A DNA stretch of 64,000 bases from CAYYFX01 sp964571855 (lineage in GTDB: Bacteria > ARS69). Made by a program: the position numbers and the translations under genes. Under the pieces are notes generated by a model. It did no database searches and was not told where the DNA came from. It saw only the letters and a program-made list of their open reading frames with translations. Location of the stretch: assembly GCA_964571855.1 (NCBI GenBank), contig CAZNDO010000002.1, positions 186,001-250,000 of the forward strand, in the 5' to 3' direction. Shown piece by piece: positions 35,442 through 43,911 of the stretch (positions within the stretch are counted from its first letter, which is position 1; each line of letters begins with the position of its first letter).

Positions 35442-36562
35442 GGGGCCCCGTCCTCCTCGCCGCCGTTCCCGCTGCCGGCCGGCGCCGCGAGCGAATCGGC
35501 CGCGCCCGCCGGCGCGGCGGCCGGATCCGCGGCGGTCGCGGGCGCCCGGCCGCCCAGATCCAGCGAGACCCCGGACCGCTCCGACGCGAGATCGAGACGG
35601 ATCTCCTCCGCGGCCTCCGCCGCGGGCTCGTCCGGATCCTGCACGGCATCGCCGTCCAGATCGAGGAACGCGGACACCGTGTACCGCGTCCCGGTGGGGA
35701 CTTCCAGCGTGAACGGTCCCGCGGCCGCGAGCGTGTCGCGCGCGGCGGGCTCCGCCGCGCCGGCCGGCCGCGCCTCCACGATCGCGGCGAGGCCCGAATC
35801 CGCCTTCACGTCGCCGCGGATGCGCCCGAGCGAGTCCAGCGTGCCCACGAGGAAGTCTGGGATCTCGAGCGCCGCGGAGTCCGCGGGGAACGCGCGCGGC
35901 TCGCCGACCTGCCACAGCTCGTTGCGACCCCCGGGGCGCGAATCGCCGTCCGCGTCCAGCAGCGCCGCGATGCGCCACGCGACCGCCGTGTCCAGCCCGT
36001 CCAGCGTGAACCGGCCGTCCGGCCCCGGCTCCGCCACGGCCGCCGGCGCGGGGTCCGGTCCCGTGGTGTCCGCCGGCACCGCGAAGAGCAGCAGCGTGGT
36101 GGTGGCCGTCTTCTCGCGGCCCGCGTGCACGCGCCCGGCCATGCGCCCGGTGTCCGGCTTCGCCTTCGTCGTGAAGCGGTGCAGGAACGCCTCCGGCAGC
36201 GCGTTGCCGCGCCGGTCCTTCGCGCCCTTGCCGACGCGGAGCAGCGTGTTGCGCCCGGCGGGCCAGCCGGGGTCCGGCGCGAGGCGCAGCGTGTCGCCCG
36301 CCCACGCGGCGGACGCGAAGTCCACCGCCGGGAACACGGCCAGCGCGCGCATCACGCTGCGCCGGTCCATGCCCTCCGTGAACACGAGCACCACCGGGGC
36401 GTCCGGAGGCACGCCGGCCGCGTCCGGCGGCGGCGCGAGCGCGTCGGACACGAGCGCGGGCGGCTCGCGGTCCTCCGGCCCGCCCGGCGGCGGGGCCACC
36501 TTGGCGCACGCCGCCGCCCCCGCCGCGACGAGGACGAGCGACGCGAGCCGCCCGCGCGTCAC
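35438..36562 (-). CDS. Ig-like lipoprotein of the FCB type
   Basis: A 374-residue protein with a signal peptide and a lipobox (GAAACAK, Cys at about 19). Right after the Cys is PPPGGPEDREPP, a signature seen in Bacteroidetes lipoproteins with a bacterial Ig-like (SbsA-type) domain. An Ig-like domain spans about 45-130 (VVLVFTEGMDRRSVMRAL), then come beta-rich segments and a Pro/Ala-rich tail. It is probably anchored in a membrane facing the periplasm or the surface. Its exact function is not known. The GTG start overlaps hslU. Confidence 0.85.
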   Translation of the reverse strand: MTRGRLASLVLVAAGAAACAKVAPPPGGPEDREPPALVSDALAPPPDAAGVPPDAPVVLVFTEGMDRRSVMRALAVFPAVDFASAAWAGDTLRLAPDPGWPAGRNTLLRVGKGAKDRRGNALPEAFLHRFTTKAKPDTGRMAGRVHAGREKTATTTLLLFAVPADTTGPDPAPAAVAEPGPDGRFTLDGLDTAVAWRIAALLDADGDSRPGGRNELWQVGEPRAFPADSAALEIPDFLVGTLDSLGRIRGDVKADSGLAAIVEARPAGAAEPAARDTLAAAGPFTLEVPTGTRYTVSAFLDLDGDAVQDPDEPAAEAAEEIRLDLASERSGVSLDLGGRAPATAADPAAAPAGAADSLAAPAGSGNGGEEDGAP

Positions 36563-37932
36563 AGGATGTACTTCCGCACGTCGGGGTCGGCGAGCACGCG
36601 CTCCATGCGCTGCCGCACGAGCGCCTCGTCCACGCGCAGGTCCTTCTGGTCGCAGGCGTCCGGCACGTCGAACAACCACGGCTCCAGGAGCGCGGCGAGC
36701 ACGGTCTGCAGCCGCCGCGCGCCGATGTCCTCGGCGGTGTCGTTCGCGCGCCCGGCCACCGCGGCGATCTCCGCCAGCGCGCCGTCGGTGAACTCCAGCC
36801 GGTAGCCCTCCGCGTCGAACAGCGCGGCGTACTGCTTCGGCAGCGCGTTCTCCGGCTCCGTCAGGATGCGCACGAAGTCCGCCGCGGTGAGCGGCGACAG
36901 CTCCACCCGGATCGGGAACCGCCCCTGCAGCTCCGGGATGAGATCCGCCGGGCTCGTCCCGTGGAACGCGCCGGCGGCGAGGAACAGCACGTGCTCGGTG
37001 CGCACGGGCCCGTGCTTCGTGGTCACGGTGGCGCCTTCCACGATGGGCAGAAGGTCGCGCTGCACTCCCTCGCGGGACACGTCCGGGCCCTGCTTCGAGC
37101 CCGACGCCACGATCTTGTCGATCTCGTCGATGAAGACGATGCCGGAGGACTCCGCGCGATCCCGCGCCTCCTGCCGCACGGCCTCGTCGTCCAGCAGGTG
37201 CTCTAGCTCCTCCTCCTCGAGAAGCCGGCGCGCCTCCTTCACCTTCACGCGCCGGCGCACCTTGCGGCCCTGGCCGAGCAGGTCCTTGAGGTCCAGCCCC
37301 ATCTGCTCGAGGCCCTGGCCGCCGAACACGTCGATCGTGCCGGTGCGGCGCGGCGCCACCTCCACGTCCACCTCGCGCTCGTCCAGGTCGCCCGCGGCCA
37401 GCCGCACGCGCAGCTTGTCGCGGGTCTCCTCGCGGCGCCGGGCCTCCTCGCGCTCCGCGTCGCTGGGCTCGTGCGGCGCGACGCGCTCCGGCGGCATGGG
37501 GAACAGCAGATCCAGCAGCCGCTCCTGCGCGCGTCGCTCGGCGGTGGTGCGGTGCCGGTCGCGGAACTCCGCCCGCACGAGATCCATCGAGGTCTCCATC
37601 AGGTCGCGGATCATCGAGTCCACGTCGCGCCCCACGTAGCCCACCTCGGTGAACTTCGACGCCTCCACCTTCACGAACGGGGCGCCGGCCAGCCCCGCGA
37701 GGCGCCGCGCGATCTCCGTCTTCCCCACGCCGGTGGGGCCCACCAGGATGATGTTCGACGGCCGGATCTCGTGCTCCAGCGGTCCGCCCACGCGGCGCCG
37801 CCGCCAGCGGTTGCGCAGCGCCACCGCCACCGCGCGTTTCGCGTCCGCCTGTCCCACGACCCAGCGGTCCAGCTCCTGCACGATCCGGTGCGGCGTGAGA
37901 TCGCCGGCCGGCAGCTTCCGCGGCTCCGTCAC
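36559..37932 (-). CDS. hslU: HslU, ATPase subunit of the HslUV protease
   Basis: A 457-residue AAA+ unfoldase. Walker A is VGPTGVGKTEIARRLA, the pore motif is VGYVGRDVDSMIRDL and Walker B is GIVFIDEIDKI. The C-terminus ends VRKYIL, the tail that inserts into HslV. The I domain (about 120-230) is charged and variable. The GTG start overlaps the hslV stop, so the subunits are coupled. Confidence 0.98.
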   Translation of the reverse strand: MTEPRKLPAGDLTPHRIVQELDRWVVGQADAKRAVAVALRNRWRRRRVGGPLEHEIRPSNIILVGPTGVGKTEIARRLAGLAGAPFVKVEASKFTEVGYVGRDVDSMIRDLMETSMDLVRAEFRDRHRTTAERRAQERLLDLLFPMPPERVAPHEPSDAEREEARRREETRDKLRVRLAAGDLDEREVDVEVAPRRTGTIDVFGGQGLEQMGLDLKDLLGQGRKVRRRVKVKEARRLLEEEELEHLLDDEAVRQEARDRAESSGIVFIDEIDKIVASGSKQGPDVSREGVQRDLLPIVEGATVTTKHGPVRTEHVLFLAAGAFHGTSPADLIPELQGRFPIRVELSPLTAADFVRILTEPENALPKQYAALFDAEGYRLEFTDGALAEIAAVAGRANDTAEDIGARRLQTVLAALLEPWLFDVPDACDQKDLRVDEALVRQRMERVLADPDVRKYIL

Positions 37933-38462
37933 GACTCCAGGACCTCGATCCGGTCGTTCGTGTAGATGCAGATCTCCGCGGCGATGCCGAGCGCCTCGCG
38001 CACGATGCGGCCGGGATCGTCCCAGCCCGCGGTCACGAGCGCCTTCGCCGCGGCGCGCGCGTAGCCGCCGCCCGAGCCGAGCGCGAGGATGCCGTCGTCC
38101 GGCTCCAGCACCTCGCCGGTGCCGGACACCACGAGCGAGACGTCCTTGTCCATCACCGCGAGCATCGCCTCCAGCCGGCGCAGCACGCGATCCGTGCGCC
38201 AGTCCCGCGCGAGCTCCACGGCGGCGCGCGACGTGCGCCCCTTGAACTCGGACAGGCGCTTCTCGAAGCGGTCGAACAGCGCGAAGGCGTCGGCGGCGGA
38301 CCCGGCGAAGCCGCACAGGATGCCGTGCGGCTCCAGCCGCCGGATCTTGAGGGCCGTGCGCTTCACGACGGTGTCGCCCAGCGTGACCTGGCCGTCGCCG
38401 CCGAGCGCGAAGCGCGCCCCCAGGCGGACGCCGAGGATCGTGGTGGCGTGGAACGTGGTCAT
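37929..38462 (-). CDS. hslV: HslV, peptidase subunit of the HslUV protease
   Basis: A 177-residue proteasome-like peptidase. Thr of the motif TTILGVR (about residue 7) should become the N-terminal catalytic residue after processing of a six-residue propeptide. Family motifs are ALGGDGQVTLGDTVVKRTA, GFAGSAADAFALFDRFE and LALGSGGGYARAAA. It overlaps xerC by 4 nt. Confidence 0.98.
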   Translation of the reverse strand: MTTFHATTILGVRLGARFALGGDGQVTLGDTVVKRTALKIRRLEPHGILCGFAGSAADAFALFDRFEKRLSEFKGRTSRAAVELARDWRTDRVLRRLEAMLAVMDKDVSLVVSGTGEVLEPDDGILALGSGGGYARAAAKALVTAGWDDPGRIVREALGIAAEICIYTNDRIEVLES

Positions 38463-39385
38463 TCCTTCTCCTCGGCGCGCGGGTGGGCGAGGTCGTAGGC
38501 CTCGCGCAGTCGCGCGCGCGTGACGTGCGTGTACACGGCGGTCGTGGATAGCCGCGCGTGGCCCAGGAGCTCCTGGACCGCCCGCAGATCCGCGCCCGCA
38601 TCCAGCAGGTGCGTGGCGAAGCTGTGCCGCAGCGCGTGCGGCGACGCGCCGCCCCGCTCGCCGGACGCGGGCAGGTGCCGGCGCGCGATCCGGTGCAGGG
38701 TGCGGACCGAGAGGCGCGCGCCCCGCGCGTTCACGAACACCGCGCGGTGGCCTCCGGGTCCCGGCCCCGGGGCCAGGCCGCGCGCGGCCAGCAGGGATTC
38801 GAGGAGCGCGAGGGCCGCGCCGGTCAGCGGGACGATGCGCTCCTTCCCGCCCTTCCCGCGCACGCGCACGGTGCGCGTGTACGGGTCGAGGTCGGCCGCG
38901 TCGAGGGCCTGCGCCTCGGAGACGCGCAGGCCGGAGCCGTACAGCAGCTCCAGGAGGGCGCGGTCGCGCGGCGCGTCCGGGCCCTCGGGCAGGGAGTCCA
39001 GCGCCGTCGCCAGACGCTCCGCCGGGATGGCCCGGGGCAGCCGGCGCGCGCGCGTCTTCTCGCGCACGCGCACGTCGGGCTCCGCGTCCACGAGGCCCTC
39101 CTCGCGCGCCCAGCGCAGGAAGCGGCGCAGGGCGGATGCCACGCGCGCGAGCGTGCGCTGCCCGGCACCGCCCTCCCGCAGCCGGGCCAGGTGCGCCGAC
39201 ACGAGGTCCCGGCCGGGCCGGCGCGGCGGGCCCGCGCCGGCGGCCGTTCCGGACGCGCGCCGTGCGAACGCGAGGAAGCGCGCCGCGTCCCGGCGGTACA
39301 GCGCGACCGTCCCCTTCGCGAGCCCGCGATCGAACTCGAGGTGGGCGGCGAAGCGGTCGAGCGGGTCCCGCGAGGACTCCGTCAT
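38459..39385 (-). CDS. xerC: XerC-type tyrosine recombinase
   Basis: A 308-residue recombinase. The core residues are present: Arg in SGLRVSEAQAL, Lys in GKGGKERIVP, His-x-x-Arg in HALRHSFATHLL, His in LLGHARLSTT and the nucleophile Tyr in AVYTHV. The SAM-like N-domain occupies about 1-110. Its place between trmFO and hslV matches the known xerC position in the topA-hslU cluster, so a role in chromosome-dimer resolution is likely rather than phage or integron activity. Confidence 0.93.
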   Translation of the reverse strand: MTESSRDPLDRFAAHLEFDRGLAKGTVALYRRDAARFLAFARRASGTAAGAGPPRRPGRDLVSAHLARLREGGAGQRTLARVASALRRFLRWAREEGLVDAEPDVRVREKTRARRLPRAIPAERLATALDSLPEGPDAPRDRALLELLYGSGLRVSEAQALDAADLDPYTRTVRVRGKGGKERIVPLTGAALALLESLLAARGLAPGPGPGGHRAVFVNARGARLSVRTLHRIARRHLPASGERGGASPHALRHSFATHLLDAGADLRAVQELLGHARLSTTAVYTHVTRARLREAYDLAHPRAEEKE

Positions 39386-40755
39386 GCGCCGCCCTCCGCG
39401 TCGGTCGTGCACTCCGCCGGCAGCGCGCCCCCCTCGTCCGGGATGCCGGACGAGGCCAGCCACTCGCCGAAGGACGCGCGGGCGCGGGCGGCCATGCGCG
39501 CGTTGCGCTCGCGGCCCTTCACGCGACGGTCCGCGAGCGGCGGGAACAGCCCGAAGTTCACGTTCGTGGGCCGGTAGTCCCGGCCTTCGTACGCGCTCAC
39601 GAAGCGCAGCAGCGCACCGAGCGCCGTGTCCGCCGGCGGGATGTCCGGCAGATCGCCGGCGAGGCGGCGCGCGGTGAAGATCCCCGCGAGCAGGCCCGTC
39701 GCCATGGACTCCACGTAGCCCTCGAGCCCCGTGATCTGTCCCGCGAGCGACGCACGCGGATCGTGCCGCACCGCGAGGTGTGCGTCCAGCACGCGCGGCG
39801 CATCCAGGTAGGTGTTCCGGTGCACGCGGCCCAGGCGGTAGAACTCCGCCTCGCCGAGCCCCGGGATCATGCGCAGCACCCGCGTCTGGTCGCCGTGGCG
39901 CATCCGGTTCTGGAAGCCCACGAGGTTGTATGCCGTGGCGTCCCGGTTCTCCGGCCGGAGCTGCACGACGGCGAACGGGCGCCGGCCCGAGCGCGGATCG
40001 ATCAGCCCCACGGGGCGCATCGGCCCGAACGCGAGCGTCAGCCGCCCGCGCCGCGCGAGGTCGTCCACGGGCATGCACGCCTCGAAGAACGACGTCTCCT
40101 CGAAGGCGTGCAGCGGGTACTGCTCCGCCGCGAGCACCGCGTCCACGAAGGTGTCGTACTCGGCCTCGTTCATCGGGCAGTTCAGGTAGTGGCCGGTGCC
40201 GGCGTCCCGCCGGTTCGCGGCGAAGGCGATCGTGCGATCGACGGACTCCGCGGACACGATGGGCGCGGTGGCGTCGTAGAAGTGCAGCCGCTCCACGCCG
40301 AGGAACGCCAGCAGCTCCGCCACGAGGGCCTCGGACGTCAGGGGCCCCGTGGCCACGATCACGGGGCCGTCCGGGATCCGGGTGACCTCGCCGCGGCGCA
40401 CGCGGATGCGCGGCTCGGCCGCCACGGCCGCGGTGACGCCCTCGGCGAAGGCGTCGCGGTCGATGGCGAGCGCCGTGCCCGCCTCCACGCGGCAGCCGGC
40501 GGCCACGCGCAGGAGCCGGCAACCCAGCCGGCCCATCTCCTCCTTCAGGAGACCGGAGGCGTGCGAGGGCGACGTGGACTTGAACGAGTTCGAGCACACG
40601 ATCTCGGCGAGCCGGTCCGTGCGGTGCGCGGCCGTGGGCACGACGGGGCGCATCTCGCAAAGCTCCACGGCGATGCCGCGGGCGGCGAGCTGGAGGGCGG
40701 CCTCGGAGCCGGCGAGACCGCCGCCGATGACGGTGACGCGAGGATCCACGCGCAT
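39382..40755 (-). CDS. trmFO: TrmFO, folate-dependent tRNA (m5U54) methyltransferase
   Basis: A 457-residue FAD enzyme that methylates U54 in tRNA using methylenetetrahydrofolate. It has the dinucleotide motif VIGGGLAGSEAALQLA, the signature EIVCSNSFKS and the downstream RLHFYDATAPIVS. The C-terminal region has FQNRMRHGDQTRVLRMIPGL. The start is ATG 40755. Its stop overlaps the xerC start (ATGA). Confidence 0.97.
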   Translation of the reverse strand: MRVDPRVTVIGGGLAGSEAALQLAARGIAVELCEMRPVVPTAAHRTDRLAEIVCSNSFKSTSPSHASGLLKEEMGRLGCRLLRVAAGCRVEAGTALAIDRDAFAEGVTAAVAAEPRIRVRRGEVTRIPDGPVIVATGPLTSEALVAELLAFLGVERLHFYDATAPIVSAESVDRTIAFAANRRDAGTGHYLNCPMNEAEYDTFVDAVLAAEQYPLHAFEETSFFEACMPVDDLARRGRLTLAFGPMRPVGLIDPRSGRRPFAVVQLRPENRDATAYNLVGFQNRMRHGDQTRVLRMIPGLGEAEFYRLGRVHRNTYLDAPRVLDAHLAVRHDPRASLAGQITGLEGYVESMATGLLAGIFTARRLAGDLPDIPPADTALGALLRFVSAYEGRDYRPTNVNFGLFPPLADRRVKGRERNARMAARARASFGEWLASSGIPDEGGALPAECTTDAEGGA

Positions 40756-40807
40756 CTCCCGGAAGACGGGAGAGCATACGGGATGCCGCCGTTCCCGGCG
40801 AGTTCGG

Positions 40808-43669
40808 CTAGGGTCGCGGCGACCCGGGGGCGGGGCGCGTCCGCGCGCGCGCGTGCTCCGGCGCGGCGGCCGGGCGGGATCCGCCGGGGGCGGCCGCGCC
40901 CGGGGACTTCCGCGTGGTCCGCTTCGCCTTCGCCTTCGCCTTCGTCCCGGCCTTGGCTCCGGCCTTGCCCTTCGCCTTGCCCTTCACCCGGGCTTTCGCC
41001 GTGCCGTTGGCCTTGGTCTCCCCCTCGGCCTTGGCCTTCCCCTTCGCGGCGGCCTTCCCGGAGGCGCCGGCCCCGGCCTTGCCGCGGCCGCGCCGGCCGC
41101 CGCCCGCTTCCATCCGGGCGAGGAGCAGCGCCACGGCATCCTCCTCCGTGATCGCGTTCGGGTCGGCGCCGCGCGGCAGGGATGCGTTCACCGTGCCGTC
41201 GGACACGTACGGTCCGTAGCGGCCGTCCAGTACCCGGATGTCCCGGCCCTCGAGCGCCTTCACGGCCGGGAACGTGCGCAGCGCCGCGGCCGCGCGCTTG
41301 AACGAGCGGCCGCGCTTCTCCTGGGCGAGGATCTCGAGCGCGCGCTCGCGGGAGATCGCGAGCACGTCGTCGTCCGGGCCGAGGCTGCGCGTGTCCTCCC
41401 CGCGGCGCAGGTACGGTCCGTAGCGGCCGTTGTGCGCGCGGATCTCCACGCCCGCGTCATCCAGCCCCACGAGGCGCGGCAGCGAGAGGAGGGACAGGGC
41501 CTGCGCCAGCGTCAACGTCTCCAGCGACATGGACGGCAGCAGGGACGAGGTCTTCGGCTTGTGCCCTTCCGGCAGCGTGTCCCGGTCGCCGAGCTGCACG
41601 TACGGGCCGAACCGCCCGTTCCGCGCGTAGACGGGGAGCCCGCTGTCCGGGTGGACGCCGAGCGGCTCGTCCGCGCGGCGCGCGTGCCGGAACAGCTCCT
41701 CCGCCTTCGCCACGTCCAGTTCGTCCGGGCACATCCCCTCCGGGATGGCCGCGGTGTCCTCGCCGCGCTGCAGGTACGGGCCGTACCGGCCCACGCGCAC
41801 GACCACCGACACGCCGTTCCCGTCCTCGCCCACCTCGAGCGTGCAGGCCTCGCGCGGGTCGATCTCCTCGGCCTTGCGCTCCACGGTCTTGCGGAGGCCC
41901 GGGAACCCGTTCCCCCAGTAGAACTCGTGCAGGTACGGGACGGACTGCATCTCGCCGCGGGAGATCTCGTCCAGCCGATCCTCCATGCGCGCCGTGAAGT
42001 CCACGTCCACGAGGTTCGCGAGGTGCTCCCGCAGGAGCCGCACGACGGCGAACGCCGTGAACGTGGGCACGAGCGCCGTGCCCTTCCGGAACACGTAGCC
42101 GCGCCGCAGGATGGTGTCCAGGATCGTGGCGTACGTGCTCGGGCGGCCGATGCCGGATTCCTCCAGGAGCTTCACGAGCGACGCCTCGGTGAGCCGCGCG
42201 GGCGGCGCGGTGAAGTGCTGCTCCGCGGCCAGGTCCTCCGCGGTCACGCCCTCGCCCTCGGCGACCGGCGGCAGGATCGTGTCGCGCTCGGCCAGGGCCG
42301 CGTCCGGGTCGTCCGACCCTTCCACGTACGCCCGCAGGAACCCGGCGAAATCGATCACGGAGCCGGACGCCGCGAACAGCGCCTTGCGGCCGTCCGACGC
42401 CGCGCCTTCGACCTGCACGGTGAGGCGCCGTCCCTGCGCATCCTTCATCTGGCTGGCCAGCGTGCGCATCCACACGAGCTCGTACACGCGCGCGCAGTCG
42501 TCCCCGAGCCGCGCGCGCACGTCGTCCGGGGCGGCGATGCGGTCCCCCGCCGGCCGGATGGCCTCGTGCGCCTCCTGCGCGTTCTTCACCTTGCTCCGGT
42601 ACACGCGCGGCTCCGCCGGGAGGAACTCGTCGCCGTAGTTCCCCCGGATCTCGCGGCGCACCATCTCCAGCGCCTCGGTGGACAGAGTGACGGAGTCCGT
42701 GCGCATGTACGTGATGAAGCCGTTCTCGTACAGCTGCTGTGCGGCCCGCATGGTGCGCTTCGCGTCGAAGCGGAGCTTGCGGTTCCCCTCCTGCTGCAGC
42801 GTGGACGTGCTGAAGGGCGGCGACGGCGAGCGCGTGAACGGCTTCTCCTCCACGGAGGTCACCGTGAACGCGGCGCCGGCCAACGCGGCCTGCAGCGCGG
42901 AGGACGCGTCCGCGTCCAGGTGCACCACGTCCGGGCGCGACAGCCGGCCGGTGTCCGGCACGAAGTCCTTGCCGCCGGCGAGGCGGCGGCCGTCCAGCGC
43001 GGCCAGGCGCGCGGGGAAGGTCTTCCCCTCGCCGGTGCGGAACGTGGCCGTCAGGTCCCAGTACTCCGCCACCCGGAAGCGGCGCCGGGCTTCCTCGCGT
43101 TCCACGACCAGCCGCACGGCCACGCTCTGGACGCGCCCGGCGGACAGCTTCGGGGCCACCTTCCGCCACAGGATGGGCGAGACCTCGTAGCCGTACAGGC
43201 GGTCGATGATGCGGCGGGTCTCCTGGGCGGCCACCAGATCCAGGTCGATCGCGCGGGTGTGCTCCAGCGAGTCCCGGATCGCGGAGCGCGTGATCTCGTG
43301 GAAGACCATGCGCTTCACGGGCACCTTCGGGCGCAGGACCTCCGCCAGGTGCCAGCTGATGGCCTCGCCCTCGCGGTCCTCGTCGGTGGCGAGGAGCACC
43401 TCGTCCACCGTCCCCACGAGCTTCTTGAGGTGCGCGATGGTCTTCTTCTTCTCGGGCTGGACGATGTAGAGCGGCTCGAAGCCCTCGTCCACGTTCACCC
43501 CGATGCGGGCCCAGGGCGTCTTCTTCAGCTCGGCGGGTATCTCGGAGGCGCGGGCGGGAAGGTCCCGGATGTGCCCCACGCTGGACTCCACGACGTACCC
43601 GGAGCCCAGGAAGCCCCGAAGGGTCTTGGCCTTCGTGGGGGACTCGACGATCACCAGTGCCTTGGACAT
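40808..43669 (-). CDS. topA: DNA topoisomerase I with repeat/Lys-rich C-terminus
   Basis: A 953-residue type IA topoisomerase. The Toprim part is VIVESPTKAKTLRGFLG with DEVLLATDEDREGEAISWHL. The active Tyr is in FITYMRTDSVTLS. The C-terminal region (about 590-860) has four topoisomerase C-repeats with GRYGPY-type motifs and no zinc-finger cysteines. The last 95 residues are Lys/Ala-rich and unstructured. Both C-terminal features resemble actinobacterial TopA rather than E. coli TopA. It relaxes negative supercoils. Confidence 0.97.
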   Translation of the reverse strand: MSKALVIVESPTKAKTLRGFLGSGYVVESSVGHIRDLPARASEIPAELKKTPWARIGVNVDEGFEPLYIVQPEKKKTIAHLKKLVGTVDEVLLATDEDREGEAISWHLAEVLRPKVPVKRMVFHEITRSAIRDSLEHTRAIDLDLVAAQETRRIIDRLYGYEVSPILWRKVAPKLSAGRVQSVAVRLVVEREEARRRFRVAEYWDLTATFRTGEGKTFPARLAALDGRRLAGGKDFVPDTGRLSRPDVVHLDADASSALQAALAGAAFTVTSVEEKPFTRSPSPPFSTSTLQQEGNRKLRFDAKRTMRAAQQLYENGFITYMRTDSVTLSTEALEMVRREIRGNYGDEFLPAEPRVYRSKVKNAQEAHEAIRPAGDRIAAPDDVRARLGDDCARVYELVWMRTLASQMKDAQGRRLTVQVEGAASDGRKALFAASGSVIDFAGFLRAYVEGSDDPDAALAERDTILPPVAEGEGVTAEDLAAEQHFTAPPARLTEASLVKLLEESGIGRPSTYATILDTILRRGYVFRKGTALVPTFTAFAVVRLLREHLANLVDVDFTARMEDRLDEISRGEMQSVPYLHEFYWGNGFPGLRKTVERKAEEIDPREACTLEVGEDGNGVSVVVRVGRYGPYLQRGEDTAAIPEGMCPDELDVAKAEELFRHARRADEPLGVHPDSGLPVYARNGRFGPYVQLGDRDTLPEGHKPKTSSLLPSMSLETLTLAQALSLLSLPRLVGLDDAGVEIRAHNGRYGPYLRRGEDTRSLGPDDDVLAISRERALEILAQEKRGRSFKRAAAALRTFPAVKALEGRDIRVLDGRYGPYVSDGTVNASLPRGADPNAITEEDAVALLLARMEAGGGRRGRGKAGAGASGKAAAKGKAKAEGETKANGTAKARVKGKAKGKAGAKAGTKAKAKAKRTTRKSPGAAAPGGSRPAAAPEHARARTRPAPGSPRP

Positions 43670-43760
43670 TCCGTCCCGCTCCTCCTGGGCGCGCCCCCGG
43701 GGCCGCCCCGGCCGTCCCCGTGGACGGCCTCACCCTTCTTTGCCGCGACCGAAGCGCGGC

Positions 43761-43789
43761 ACCCTAGCAAGGCCCCGCCGGCCCGGCAA
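43761..43789 (-). promoter_or_regulatory. Probable promoter for topA
   Basis: The minus strand has TTGCCG (43784-43789), a 17-nt spacer and TAGGGT (43761-43766). A 7-bp hairpin (TGCCGCG/CGCGGCA, 43740-43760) follows at about the predicted start site. The rest of the secA-topA gap (43670-43911) shows nothing further that I can name. Confidence 0.5.
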
Positions 43790-43911
43790 CCCTCCGCCCC
43801 ACGCCGGGCGGACTCGCCCGCTGATCGGCGAGCCGGTTGGGCGATCTTAGGAGATCGTGACCTGCCGGCGATTTTCACCATCTGGGGGGAGAGAAACCGC
43901 GCGCGCCGGGG

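Noticed and set aside
38459..39385. Tyrosine recombinase as an integrase of a mobile element
   Set aside because: It is embedded by overlapping genes in the topA-hslU cluster, with no attachment sites or phage genes, so a housekeeping XerC is more likely.
40830..41100. Repeated Lys/Ala codons as a tandem repeat array
   Set aside because: This is the coding sequence of the low-complexity tail of TopA and is in frame with the enzyme.
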